Source: CAKAHY01 sp963522175 (GTDB lineage: Bacteria; Bacillota; Clostridia; Lachnospirales; Lachnospiraceae). Taken from it: a stretch of DNA of 64,000 nucleotides. Below, one piece after another: positions 26,182 to 35,492 of this stretch. The translations under genes and the position numbers were made by a program. How positions within the stretch are numbered: position 1 is the first letter of the stretch; each line of letters opens with the position of its first letter. Under the pieces are notes generated by a model. That model was not told the DNA's origin. It did not search any database and saw only the letters and a list, made by a program, of their open reading frames with translations. The DNA lies in assembly GCA_963522175.1 (NCBI GenBank), contig CAUQXC010000004.1:288324-352323 (forward strand). Direction: 5' to 3'.

Positions 26182-28033
26182 TTTTGCGTATAACAATATA
26201 AGGAGAGACTTTAAAACATATTTGTATCATTTTTTAAGCTGTGTATTTTCGGTTTTGATTTTTTTCCTGTTTTCGACTCTGGCTATGCATCCGGCATTAA
26301 AAATTGTGGATTCGGGCAGTACGATTGGAATTATATTATTTATGGCAAGCATAGTGTCTATGGTATTCTCATTTATCCTGATTTTGTATTCGGTGGGAAA
26401 CTTTTTAAGAAACAGAAGTAAGCAGTTTGCGATTATGAATATCATAGGTGCCGACAAGGGGCAATTTACCAAACTTATTTTTCTTGAAAATATGATAATT
26501 TCGATATTTGCATTATTTACGGGAATAATAACGGGACTGTTTTTTTCAAAACTTTTTTTGATGGTCGCTCAGGCTATGATAGAGGATCTGAACCTGTATT
26601 TTTATTTTCCTTTTATGGCTCTGATACTTACAATTTTTCTGATGGGAGGCTTGTTTTTGGCTGTATCCTTACTTGCTCCGGTAATTCTCAGGAAGAAGAA
26701 AATAATAGATCTTTTAAAGAAGGAAGAAGTCGCTGAAAAAAATCATTTTTTGCTTTCGTTTGCGGTACTTGCGCTTATTTTACCGCCTACAATTTATTTT
26801 CACCTTAAGGAGGAGTTTTTTGGCTTTGTTTACGTACTTGAGATACTTGCCTGCATCAGCGTTTCCTACTTTGTGTTCAATCTTATTTTCAATATTTATC
26901 ACTTTGTTATGGAAAAAAGCGGAAATATTTATAAGAAAAACAATCTGATCAAAATAAGTAATTTTAAGTATAGGATAAATACCAATATCAAAACTATGAC
27001 GGGAGCCATGATCTTATTTTGCATAAGTCTCACATCCTTTGTATACATTGTGGGTGCCCCCTTAAACGTTGTTTCGGATACAAAAAAGATAATGCCCTAT
27101 TCCTATATGTATGCAAACTGGGAAAACAAAGAGGAGGGTGGTAAAAAGGCGAAGTTGATAAAAAGCGAGCTGGATAAAACGGATGGATATGAAGAGCTTA
27201 CCGTATCCTACGCTATATTTAAAAGTGATGCCCGTACGACAAGGCATATCATTTTATCCGCCGGCATGTACAATGCCGTAGCCGATTTATTAAAAAGAGA
27301 CAGGGTTGAGCTTTTTGATGATGAGTATTTTCTCATCGGGTCGGACGGAAAGGAAGAGCCTGTTTTATCCTCTAAAACTGCCAAGAAGCTTGCCGAATAC
27401 GGTGTCAAAAGAGAAAAAGGAAAAGATAAGAGAATAATAGCCATGTCCGGTTACTTTACAAGTGTTACCCTTATTTCCGACAAAAAATACGAGGAGATAT
27501 CCAAAGACCTGACAGAGGACAGTATATATGCTTTTGAACAAAAGGAATTTAAGCCGGGTAAGGTAAAAGACCTCGATAATCTGCAAAAAGCCATAGGCTT
27601 TGAGCCGGGAAAAGAGACTTTGATGTCCTATAGTTACTACTATGAAATCGAAGATTTAACAAGAAAACTGGTTTCTTATGTAGGAAGTATTTTATGCATA
27701 TCATTCTTAATCGGAGTGGCAAGCATTATATATTCCCGACTGTATTCTTCGGTTGAAGAGGAAAGCAGGAAGTATGGCATAATGATGAAAATAGGACTGA
27801 GTAAAGAGGAATTAAAGGACATTTTGGCAAGCACCTTAAGATGGGTATTTGTAGTTCCTTTTATGACGGCTCTTGTAATATCATGGATCATCATCGCTTT
27901 TATCAACAGAATAAGCCTGACATCGTATACAAATTTGGCTGTTGCATGTAGCGGTATATATTTGCTTGTAGAATGGGTTTTGTATATAATTATCAAAAGA
28001 AAGTATCAAAAAAAGATATTTGAGAATATTTAG
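26162..28033 (+). CDS. ABC transporter permease (BceB-type, FtsX domains)
   Basis: Permease of about 623 residues with ten predicted membrane segments: four in the N-terminal half after MKLTLFNFAYNN, then others near 200-300, a large extracellular domain of about 200 residues (330-520), and three to four at the C-terminus. This long loop between helices 7 and 8 is typical of Bce-type permeases that sense and remove peptide antibiotics. ATG 26162 is very close to GGGAGG (26154-26159); a GTG at 26159 and a TTG at 26168 are alternatives. The peptide recognized cannot be told from sequence. Confidence 0.88.
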   Translation: MKLTLFNFAYNNIRRDFKTYLYHFLSCVFSVLIFFLFSTLAMHPALKIVDSGSTIGIILFMASIVSMVFSFILILYSVGNFLRNRSKQFAIMNIIGADKGQFTKLIFLENMIISIFALFTGIITGLFFSKLFLMVAQAMIEDLNLYFYFPFMALILTIFLMGGLFLAVSLLAPVILRKKKIIDLLKKEEVAEKNHFLLSFAVLALILPPTIYFHLKEEFFGFVYVLEILACISVSYFVFNLIFNIYHFVMEKSGNIYKKNNLIKISNFKYRINTNIKTMTGAMILFCISLTSFVYIVGAPLNVVSDTKKIMPYSYMYANWENKEEGGKKAKLIKSELDKTDGYEELTVSYAIFKSDARTTRHIILSAGMYNAVADLLKRDRVELFDDEYFLIGSDGKEEPVLSSKTAKKLAEYGVKREKGKDKRIIAMSGYFTSVTLISDKKYEEISKDLTEDSIYAFEQKEFKPGKVKDLDNLQKAIGFEPGKETLMSYSYYYEIEDLTRKLVSYVGSILCISFLIGVASIIYSRLYSSVEEESRKYGIMMKIGLSKEELKDILASTLRWVFVVPFMTALVISWIIIAFINRISLTSYTNLAVACSGIYLLVEWVLYIIIKRKYQKKIFENI

Positions 28034-28069
28034 CAAAATACTTCTTTAAGCCTTGGCACAAATAAACAC

Positions 28070-28155
28070 AGCCCCCCTTGAGAGATTAAAAGTACGTATG
28101 CGGGCAAGAAGGGGCTTCTAAAAGACAAATAGATTTAATCTACGGATTAAATCTA
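28070..28155 (+). terminator. Two hairpins after the permease
   Basis: AGCCCC/GGGGCT (28070-28075 with 28111-28116), extended by CTTG/CAAG, is followed by TTCT. Then a perfect 11-bp hairpin lies at 28130-28140 and 28145-28155 with loop TACG. Neither has a long T-run. They close the transporter operon at the edge of the mobile-element region. Confidence 0.5.
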
Positions 28156-28245
28156 TAATAAATATTAACTATACGAATTTTTGGGAAATATTCTCTAAAG
28201 CAGCATTTTGAAGCTTAACAGTAAAAACCAGAAAAACTGTTATCA

Positions 28246-28605
28246 AGAAATGGAGAACTGACAACCCTCATTACAAAGCTATATGAAGACCATGCACTTG
28301 GGAAAATTCCCGAAAAACACTTTGACAGATTATTTAATATCTATGATACGGAACAGCAAGATTTAGAAAAATAGATACAGTATTTTGAATAAGAAATAGA
28401 AAGCTATCATCAGAGAAAAATTGATACCGATAAATTCTTAAAAATGATAGAGAAATACACCAACATTGAGGAATTGACAGTACCAATGATAAACGAGTAT
28501 ATATAAAAAGTAGTAGTCCATGAAGCCACAGGGGGAAGAAAGGGAAAAGACAGAAAATAGCAAGTTGATGTTTACTTTAACTTTATAGGGTATGCAGATT
28601 TATAA
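28246..28605 (+). pseudogene. Serine recombinase C-terminal remnant
   Basis: Decayed C-terminal piece of a large serine recombinase. Reading frame 1 of this piece gives NGELTTLITKLYEDHALGKI, then several in-frame stops, then TNIEELTVPMINEYI, KVVVHEA and QVDVYFNFIGYADL. These match in order the C-terminal part of the intact recombinase at 60314-62152 (MNKLYEDNALGNI, PTAINEFISKIVVHE, VYFNYIG). It has at least four stop codons and no N-terminal two-thirds, so it is not functional. It marks the end of a former mobilizable element. Confidence 0.85.
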
Positions 28606-28616
28606 AAATACGGAAA

Positions 28617-30287
28617 TTAGTGAAGTGAAAAGTTTATTTCCACTGTGAAAAAGTCTTATTGAAAAGTGGCATTTACTCTTACAAAAATGAGTAAATACCA
28701 CTTTTTTGGGTTGTAAAAGTTGAAATTAGTGTTACACTATAGTCAACAGGTAGAAATCAGGATATATTATGCAATATTTTTTTGCATGACAATCAAGCGG
28801 AATTTAATGCTGTTTTTTTAAGTGCAAGATTAAATTCCACTTGTAGAATATAGATTATTATGCCTACTGACAGCCACCTGTATGATTTTATTTTTTGAGA
28901 AGGTAAGGTTTGAGAATAACCTTATCCTTTTCAATTTTATGGATACCGAATGAATCTATTTGTTCATATAAATCATGAAAAATAAAGTCGGCTAAATCCA
29001 AAGGACTTTTTCCGCTAAGCTTTTTTACCGGAGAGGAGTTGACATGACTTAGTGCAAGATTCAACTCATCCTGCCCGTTTAGTCCAAGCGTGTGCAAATC
29101 AGTACCCTTTGGAAGTATGTATCTTAATTCGACATGTTTGTTTTCAAGAGTACCTTTTTGACCGGATTGCATGGGGTCACAGTAAAAAACACGCGTTCTT
29201 CTAAGTCCTGTACTGTCAAACTCCATTCCGTCAGCATCCGTGAATTCACTTCCTCTGTCAGTAAGCAGTACATGGCAATATTTTTTGAAAACTTCACTTC
29301 CCAAAATTTGTTGTTCAAAGAAATCAATTCCCGGCTTCATGGATAAAGCGGTTTTTTGTTCATGATATATAGCAAAAAGGACTCCGGAGTTAATAAACTT
29401 AAATGTTTGTAAAAAGGGACCGGAGGAAGCATCATTATATACCGTATCCATTTGCGTTACGAATACATCAGGATTATCTTTGATATATTCCTTATAATCT
29501 TTATAAGTTCTTCCGTTGAGATATTTTCTGTCTACCTTTTTTTTGTAGGTTACGGATTTTTTCTTAGGTAGTTTTCTTGAGACCTTTCTTCGAAGATCCA
29601 TAAGCGTAATACCTGCAACTTCATGAAAAATACCGTTTTCTATATAGTTGTATAAGGTTTTTTCAGAAATACCGAGTTCAGGATGATTGGTAACTATACG
29701 GTATGGAGAAAGTCCTTGCAAAAGCAAAGGCTTAATGATATCCGCCATTTTTTTAGCCTGTGAAGAAGTAAGATGACTCCTTGGCGAGAATCCACAAGAA
29801 GGCTTACATAATCAGCTTGAGCAATTTCAGGTTTGTATTGGTACTTATTAAAACGACAGTGAGACCAATTAGAACAACCGTTACAAGCACCGGGAGAGCG
29901 ATCACACCTTGAGCAGTGAAAAGGTAAATATCCGTAACAGTCAGGAGTACAATGCCTGTCAAAAGGACATTTTCTATAATTGCTGCATTCTAAGGGTAAT
30001 TTAGACTTATGAGAAAGAATACGGTGTAGTTTGATCTCTTTACCTAAAGTTTGAATAATGGCTGTTTTAGTAGCACCTGATGTAATACCCTTAAGGATAA
30101 TTCTTCTTTCATTAAGAGTTAAATGTTTAAATTAGTTAGATACACTCATATAATACCTGCCTTTCTTAGGCTGTCAGGATAAGTAAAGTGTAATACTAAA
30201 CGCAATATTTTGGGAAGTGGAAATATGTGTAAGACTAAAATCCATTTTGAGCCCCTCACAGTGGAAATAAACTTTTCACTTCACTGA
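28617..30287. mobile_element. IS30-type insertion sequence with 32-bp inverted repeats
   Basis: The ends 28617-28648 and 30256-30287 are inverted copies over 32 bases with one mismatch (arms share GTGAAGTGAAAAGTTTATTT). Inside lies one broken IS30-family transposase on the minus strand. Length about 1.67 kb. I see no clear target duplication. The element sits immediately after the recombinase remnant. Confidence 0.85.
28888..30149 (-). pseudogene. IS30-family transposase, frameshifted
   Basis: The frame from ATG 30149 (MSVSN) meets a stop at codon 6, resumes with FKHLTLNERR, a helix-turn-helix and a cysteine-rich segment (CSNYRKCPFDRHC, CSRCDRSPGACNGC), and loses frame by one base near 29775. 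The rest, 28888-29748, is an open 286-codon piece with the DDE catalytic core: Asp in VTQMDTVYND, Asp in LLTDRGSEFT and Glu in GTLENKHVELR. The DDE residues are intact but the N-terminal domain is disconnected, so the copy should be inactive unless frameshifted. Confidence 0.85.
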
Positions 30288-30377
30288 CAAAAAATTAAAA
30301 ATAAATTTTGCGATGAATACTTGCCGAACCATTTAAAGTGATATATAATGCAAATAAAGTTAGGAGTGACTAACAAA

Positions 30378-30602
30378 ATGAGAAATAGAATTAGAGAAGT
30401 TAGAAAAATGAAAAAGATTACACAAGCAAAACTTGTCAAAAATATAAGCATTACAAGGCAATACATCAGTTTAATTGAATTAGGCGAAGAAACACCGTCA
30501 TTAAAAGTAGCCAATGAAATAGCTATTGCTTTAGGAATGAGTATGTATGCGGTTTTTGATTTAGATATATCAAAATCAATAGTTTCAGTTAGTTGTTATT
30601 AG
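30378..30602 (+). CDS. Small Cro/CI-type HTH regulator
   Basis: Protein of 74 residues that is almost wholly a lambda-repressor-like helix-turn-helix: MRNRIREVRKMKKITQAKL, then SITRQYISLIELGEETPS and ALGMSMYAVFDLD. I chose ATG 30378; a GTG at 30366 and an ATG at 30348 are in frame upstream, and TTAGGAG lies 11 bases before 30378. It is followed by a small membrane protein 8 bases later, a pair often seen on mobile elements. The promoter it controls is unknown. Confidence 0.8.
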   Translation: MRNRIREVRKMKKITQAKLVKNISITRQYISLIELGEETPSLKVANEIAIALGMSMYAVFDLDISKSIVSVSCY

Positions 30603-30610
30603 GGGGATAC

Positions 30611-30844
30611 ATGGATAAAATATTAGGAATAATATTTCTGCTTGCGACTATCTTGATAGGGTTGATATCTAATGGGAAGATTGAATTAGATAAAATCTGG
30701 ATTATTGTGATATTGATTGTGCAAATTGCGAGTTGGTTGGGTTATATTAGTCTGTTGGATATAGAAAAACGCTATAAGATGGGGTTGAGTGTTTTATCTG
30801 TGTGTGCCGTTTGTATTATAGGATTCTTTTATATAGTAAAATAG
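30611..30844 (+). CDS. Small membrane protein, unknown function
   Basis: Protein of 77 residues with three hydrophobic segments (about 4-22, 28-47 and 57-76) and few charged residues between them. ATG 30611 is preceded by GGGGG 5 bases away. I do not recognise a family. It lies directly after the HTH gene and is probably co-transcribed. It may be what is left of the cargo of the old mobile element. Confidence 0.6.
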   Translation: MDKILGIIFLLATILIGLISNGKIELDKIWIIVILIVQIASWLGYISLLDIEKRYKMGLSVLSVCAVCIIGFFYIVK

Positions 30845-30939
30845 CAAAGTGATAGATGATATAGGTGAGCGTTTTATTATGTAAGGAAAATTTTTGAAAT
30901 TGTGTCTGAATTTCCATAAGGAAATTAAAGGACAAAAAT

Positions 30940-31050
30940 ATGAAGAATATAATCGTGGCTTGAGGAATAGCCGGCGATGGAGTATCAGCTATTGTTGCAA
31001 CTCATGATGATAGAGTATCTCAATCGTGTGATAAGATGATTTTAATGTAA
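30940..31050 (+). pseudogene. ABC ATPase C-terminal fragment
   Basis: A 37-codon frame from ATG 30940 with one internal TGA ends in AIVATHDDRVSQSCDKMILM. That is the switch-histidine region and tail of an ABC ATPase (THD motif), with no Walker motifs. It is a remnant. Confidence 0.6.
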
Positions 31051-31168
31051 AAATTTTTATAAAAATAAATATAACAACACATATCTATGTGAATAAAATT
31101 CAAGGCTATTTATCTGAAGAAGATATTTAGCCTTTTTCAATGCCAAAATATAAAATAGAGGAATGGAA

Positions 31169-31381
31169 ATGAAAGAATTAGATAAAGCGATTGAACAATT
31201 AGAAAAGGAAAACAACAAAATTGAGAAGGAACAAAGCAGAGAAAAGTTACTCAATCAAAGAATAAGTAAACTCAAAAAAAGTGCAGAAACTCAGAGGGAA
31301 ATAAGGAAAGGTGGAGTGTTTGAAGCATTTGAAAGAGAAATTACAGGCAGACAAGAAGATACAAATAATGACTTAACCTAG
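31169..31381 (+). CDS. DUF3847-type protein, possibly truncated
   Basis: Protein of 70 residues, mostly charged coiled coil (ELDKAIEQLEKENNKIEKEQ) followed by REIRKGGVFEAFEREI. The same pattern, ending in KGGVFESIF, occurs in the gene at 63193-63513, which is 106 residues long and lies next to a relaxase gene. Here the tail is missing and the last codons lie within the IS1380-type inverted repeat, so the gene was probably cut by that insertion. ATG 31169 has AGAGG 7 bases away. Function unknown. Confidence 0.65.
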   Translation: MKELDKAIEQLEKENNKIEKEQSREKLLNQRISKLKKSAETQREIRKGGVFEAFEREITGRQEDTNNDLT

Positions 31382-32880
31382 ATTATTCATGACAAAGCCG
31401 CAAAAGTGGCTGAAAGCCATATAATTACTGTATTTTAACAAAATATTGCTTTCACTTATTAAGTGAAGAAAAAAAGAGCGTCCATTTGTGGTAAAATTAA
31501 GGTGCTAAAACTTAACAAAATTACACAAAGGAGCCTTTTATGAGTATTGTAAACACCTTATCACTTGAAAGCAATAGAAAAATTAAAATTAATTTCGATG
31601 GAGGCGATTTATCCTCCGATGCAGGCTTACTTCTTATAAAAGAATTCGTAAGTAAACTTGGCATTGATAAACTTTTCAGTCAATCATTTAAGACCAATGA
31701 TTCTGCATTATTCCGTTATCACACTGATAAAGAAAACCTTCTTCAGATGATATATATGATTATTGCAGGCTATTTTGAAGATGATTCTTCAGATGAACTT
31801 ACAAATGATCCTGTGTTTAAAGCAGTGCTAAATGAAGGCACTTTAATCACAACCGACCATTTCAAGATTTCATAATCGAATGGATAGGGATTCTCTGAAA
31901 CAGTTCCTTTCTATAAACTAAATCCTTCAAAAGAAAGTTTATAGCATTCAGATGCCTGAAGCTATCATTTTAGATTTGGACTCAACACTTCTTAATGCCT
32001 ATGGCAAACAGGAAGGTAGAGCATTTAACTTCCACTATTAAAGTAACGGTTACCATCCACTTGTTTGCTATGATGGACTTACAGGAGATTTGATTAAAAT
32101 TCAGCTTCGCGATGGAACTCAGTATTCAAGCACAGGTGTTGTGGAATTTCTTCAGCCTATACTTGATGAATATCTTGAAGATTTTCCGGAAATTAAACTT
32201 CTCCTTCTTGGAGATAGCGGCTTTGCAAAACCGAGTTTATATAAACAGTGTGAAGAAAACGGTACCGGCTATGTAATTCGTTTGAAAGAAAATGCTATAC
32301 TTCGTGATAAGGCATCATATCTTGTAGATGAATTTGATGAAATCACAAAAAACAACAAAGTAGATTATGCTGTGGCTTATGGTGAGTTCATGTATCAGGC
32401 AGGTCCTTGGCATTATGAAAGACGTGTTGTTTGTAAAGTTGAAAAACCTGAAACCCAAATGACTTATATGTATACATTCATTGTTACAAACATGGAGTCA
32501 TCCCCTGGATATTTTATCAAGTTCTATTGCAAAAGAGGCTTGATGGAAAACTTCATAAAGGAAGGTAAAACAGGTTTTGACTTTGTTTCTGTCAGCAGTC
32601 ATACAAGAATTGTAAATGCAAACGGGCTTCAAATACATGCACTTGCTTATAACATATTTAAGATGAGTTCTATGAGACCCTATCCAATATCAGCAATCTA
32701 CGTATACAGCTTGAATAACAACTAATAATGAACCTTGACAGCTTGATAACTACTGTAAACCCTACCTATGGGAAGTCTGCCCATTTTTAGATTTATTATG
32801 TCAGTTATAGCGTCATGGATTAAGTTTGAAGATTTATAGCACGGTACTTAATTTAAATATTGTGTCATGAATAATTCAGG
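31377..32880. mobile_element. IS1380-type insertion sequence
   Basis: Ends at 31377-31394 and 32863-32880 are inverted copies with 16 of 18 matches (sharing ATTATTCATGACA) and start with CCT. About 1.5 kb with a single broken transposase. It inserted at the end of the DUF3847 gene. Confidence 0.8.
31540..32725 (+). pseudogene. IS1380-family transposase, broken
   Basis: The N-terminal part 31540-31875 reads MSIVNTLSLESNRKIKI with GGDLSSDAGLLLIKEF, typical of IS1380. The frame then shifts. A middle piece gives ILDLDSTLLNAYGKQEG and, after a stop near 32040, SNGYHPLVCYDG. The main catalytic piece 32090-32725 has LLGDSGFAKP and the KEGKTGFDFV segment. At least one frameshift, one stop and another shift near 32680 make it inactive. 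AAAGGAG precedes the start. Confidence 0.85.
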
Positions 32881-32921
32881 ATAATGTATAGAAAATAAAT
32901 ACCCAAAAATTCAATCTCAAA

Positions 32922-32966
32922 GGAAGCTCTGAACCCGCTTTTAATCATGATTTTAGAGCCTTTTTA
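32922..32966 (+). terminator. Hairpin between IS1380 remnant and gap
   Basis: GCTCT (32926-32930) pairs with AGAGC (32955-32959), followed by CTTTTTAAA. A wider pairing also exists: ACCCAAAA at 32901-32908 with ATTTTGGGT at 32981-32989, and GGAA with TTCC. It insulates gap from the mobile region. The rest of the 419-bp stretch 32726-33144 shows only the IS end and the gap promoter. Confidence 0.45.
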
Positions 32967-33060
32967 AAGAAAGTTCCGAGATTTTGGGTTGGAGAAATTT
33001 GTCAAACTTCCATCTCAAGTTTTCATACCTTCGGCAAAGAATTAAATTTTTTAAAATCTC

Positions 33061-33089
33061 TTGATTTTTTTAGGAATTTACTATAGAAT
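33061..33089 (+). promoter_or_regulatory. Promoter of the gap operon
   Basis: TTGATT (33061-33066), 17 bases, TAGAAT (33084-33089), about 55 bases before the gap start. Good spacing, moderate match. Confidence 0.5.
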
Positions 33090-33144
33090 ATACTAGGTTG
33101 ATTAGATTTTAACAAGCATATATATAATATTGAGGAGGAATAAG

Positions 33145-34176
33145 ATGTCAGTTAAAGTTGCAATTAATGGATTTGGCCGTATCGGTCGTTTAGCATTCAG
33201 ACAAATGTTCGAGGCAGAGGGATATGAGGTTGTGGCAATCAACGACTTAACAGATCCTAAGATGCTTGCAAACTTATTGAAGTATGATACTGCACAGGGC
33301 GGTTTCTGCGGATATATCGGTGAAGGAAAGCACACAGTTGAGGCAGGAGAGGACCATATAGTTGTAGACGGCAAGAAGATTACAATCTATAAGGAAGCGG
33401 ATGCTTCAAAGTTGCCTTGGGGTGCAATCGGTGTTGATGTAGTTCTGGAGTGTACAGGTTTCTATGTATCAAAGGCTAAATCACAGGCACATATAGATGC
33501 AGGTGCAAAGAAGGTTGTTATTTCGGCTCCGGCAGGAAATGATCTTCCTACAGTTGTTTACAGTGTAAACGAAAAGACACTTTCAAAGGATGATACGATT
33601 ATTTCAGCGGCTTCCTGTACAACAAACTGTCTTGCTCCTATGGCAAATGCACTTAACAAGTTGGCTCCTATCCAGTCAGGTATAATGAGCACCATCCACG
33701 CTTACACGGGAGACCAGATGATTCTTGACGGTCCTCACAGAAAGGGTGACTTAAGAAGAGCAAGAGCAGGTGCGGCAAATATCGTTCCTAACTCTACAGG
33801 TGCGGCTAAGGCTATCGGTCTTGTTATCCCTGAGTTGAACGGAAAGTTAATCGGTTCCGCACAGAGAGTTCCTGTTCCTACAGGTTCAACAACAATCTTG
33901 ACGGCAGTTGTCAAGAAGGCGGGACTTACAAAGGACGAGATTAATGCGGCTATGAAGGCGGCTTCTTCAGATTCATTCGGATATACAGAGGATGAGATTG
34001 TATCATCAGACGTTATAGGAATGAGATACGGTTCTTTATTTGATGCTACTCAGACTATGGTTTCACAAATAGCTGACGATTTATATCAGGTACAGGTTGT
34101 TTCATGGTATGACAATGAGAATTCATATACATCACAGATGGTAAGAACAATCAAATACTTCGCTGAATTGGCATAA
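33145..34176 (+). CDS. gap: Glyceraldehyde-3-phosphate dehydrogenase
   Basis: NAD-linked glycolytic enzyme of 343 residues. NAD-binding INGFGRIGRLAF at the start, catalytic Cys in SAASCTTNCLAP near residue 153, and VSWYDNENSYTSQMVRT at the C-terminus. I chose ATG 33145 with GAGGAGG 7 bases upstream; the frame also opens at a TTG at 33130 inside the ribosome site, which is not likely. It leads the lower glycolysis cluster gap-pgk-tpiA and is likely expressed strongly. Confidence 0.95.
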   Translation: MSVKVAINGFGRIGRLAFRQMFEAEGYEVVAINDLTDPKMLANLLKYDTAQGGFCGYIGEGKHTVEAGEDHIVVDGKKITIYKEADASKLPWGAIGVDVVLECTGFYVSKAKSQAHIDAGAKKVVISAPAGNDLPTVVYSVNEKTLSKDDTIISAASCTTNCLAPMANALNKLAPIQSGIMSTIHAYTGDQMILDGPHRKGDLRRARAGAANIVPNSTGAAKAIGLVIPELNGKLIGSAQRVPVPTGSTTILTAVVKKAGLTKDEINAAMKAASSDSFGYTEDEIVSSDVIGMRYGSLFDATQTMVSQIADDLYQVQVVSWYDNENSYTSQMVRTIKYFAELA

Positions 34177-34199
34177 TAAGCATATCAGATGGACAGGAA

Positions 34200-34228
34200 G
34201 GTCCGGTCTTAGGACCGGGTCTTCTTTT
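34200..34228 (+). terminator. Small hairpin between gap and pgk
   Basis: CCGGTC (34203-34208), loop TTAG, GACCGG (34213-34218), then GTCTTCTTTTG. May lower transcription into pgk or protect the gap mRNA end. Confidence 0.45.
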
Positions 34229-34262
34229 GTATATAAAGAGTTTTACTTGAAAAGGAGAAAAT

Positions 34263-35477
34263 ATGTTAAACAAGAAAACGGTTGATGATTTAAAGGATCT
34301 TAAAGGGAAAAAGGTCTTGGTTCGTTGTGATTTTAACGTTCCTCTTAAAGACGGAGTTATTCAAAACTATAATCGTATAGACGGTGCTTTACCTACAATT
34401 AAGAAGCTGCTTGACGGCGGTGCAAGAGTTATTCTCTGCTCACATTTGGGCAAACCTAAGGGAGAGCCGCTTAAGGAGCTCAGCCTTGCTCCTGTTGCTC
34501 CGGCACTTTCCGAGAGACTCGGAACAGAGGTTAAGTTTGTTTCGGATGCAAAGGTTACGGGAGAAGAGACCGCAAAGCTTGCAAAAGAATTAAAAGACGG
34601 TGAAGTTTTACTTCTTGAGAATACAAGATACAGAGTTGAGGAGACAAAGTACGGTAAAGAAGACAATGCGGAAGCTTATGCAAAGGAGCTTGCGGCTTTA
34701 TGCGATGACGGTATATTTGTAAATGATGCTTTCGGTACCGCACACAGAGCACACTGTTCAAATGTCGGAGTTACAAAGTATTGTAAAGAAAATGTTGTAG
34801 GCTATCTTATGGAAAAGGAAATCAAGTTCCTCGGAGACGCCGTTGAAAACCCTGTAAGACCGTTTGTTGCTATTTTGGGCGGAGCAAAGGTTTCGGACAA
34901 GATTAACGTTATCAACAACCTCCTTGATAAGGTCGATACACTTATCATAGGCGGAGGTATGGCTTATACTTTTGCAAAGGCACAGGGGCAGGAGATAGGT
35001 AATTCCTTATGTGAAGAAGACAAGCTCGATTATGCTCTTGAAATGATCAAAAAGGCTAAAGATAAAGGTGTTAAGCTTTTGTTGCCTGTAGACCATGTAG
35101 AGGGTAAGGAGTTCGCAAACGATACGGAGCGTAAGGTTGTAGATGTTATAGATGCCGGATTTTCAGGCTTTGACATAGGACCTAAAACAATAGAGCTTTA
35201 CAAAGAGGCTTTAAAGGGTGCAAAAACCGTTGTATGGAACGGACCTATGGGAGTATTCGAGTTTGAGAATTTCGCAAAGGGAACTTTGGAAATTTGTGCG
35301 GCTGTAGCAGGCTTGGAGGGAGCAACCACCGTTATAGGCGGAGGAGATTCGGTAAATGCTGTTAAGAGACTCGGATTTGCGGATAAGATGAGCCACATTT
35401 CAACAGGTGGCGGTGCAAGCCTTGAATTCCTTGAAGGTAAAGAGCTTCCGGGAGTTGCTGCGGCAGATAACAAATAA
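34263..35477 (+). CDS. pgk: Phosphoglycerate kinase
   Basis: Glycolytic kinase of 404 residues that makes ATP from 1,3-bisphosphoglycerate. N-terminal VRCDFNVPLKDG near residue 21, substrate-binding SHLGKPKGEP near 62, NDAFGTAHRAH near 170, and the C-terminal nucleotide motif GGGDSVNAVKRLG. Normal length. AAAGGAG precedes ATG 34263. It is followed by tpiA after 15 bases. Confidence 0.96.
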   Translation: MLNKKTVDDLKDLKGKKVLVRCDFNVPLKDGVIQNYNRIDGALPTIKKLLDGGARVILCSHLGKPKGEPLKELSLAPVAPALSERLGTEVKFVSDAKVTGEETAKLAKELKDGEVLLLENTRYRVEETKYGKEDNAEAYAKELAALCDDGIFVNDAFGTAHRAHCSNVGVTKYCKENVVGYLMEKEIKFLGDAVENPVRPFVAILGGAKVSDKINVINNLLDKVDTLIIGGGMAYTFAKAQGQEIGNSLCEEDKLDYALEMIKKAKDKGVKLLLPVDHVEGKEFANDTERKVVDVIDAGFSGFDIGPKTIELYKEALKGAKTVVWNGPMGVFEFENFAKGTLEICAAVAGLEGATTVIGGGDSVNAVKRLGFADKMSHISTGGGASLEFLEGKELPGVAAADNK

Positions 35478-35492
35478 AGAAGGGAAAAGATT

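Noticed and set aside
30378..30844. Toxin-antitoxin pair (HTH protein plus small membrane protein)
   Set aside because: The arrangement is suggestive but neither protein matches a toxin family I can recognise.
30940..31050. In-frame TGA as a fourth selenocysteine codon
   Set aside because: The frame is a fragment of an ABC ATPase without ribosome site or redox motif; decay is the simpler reading.
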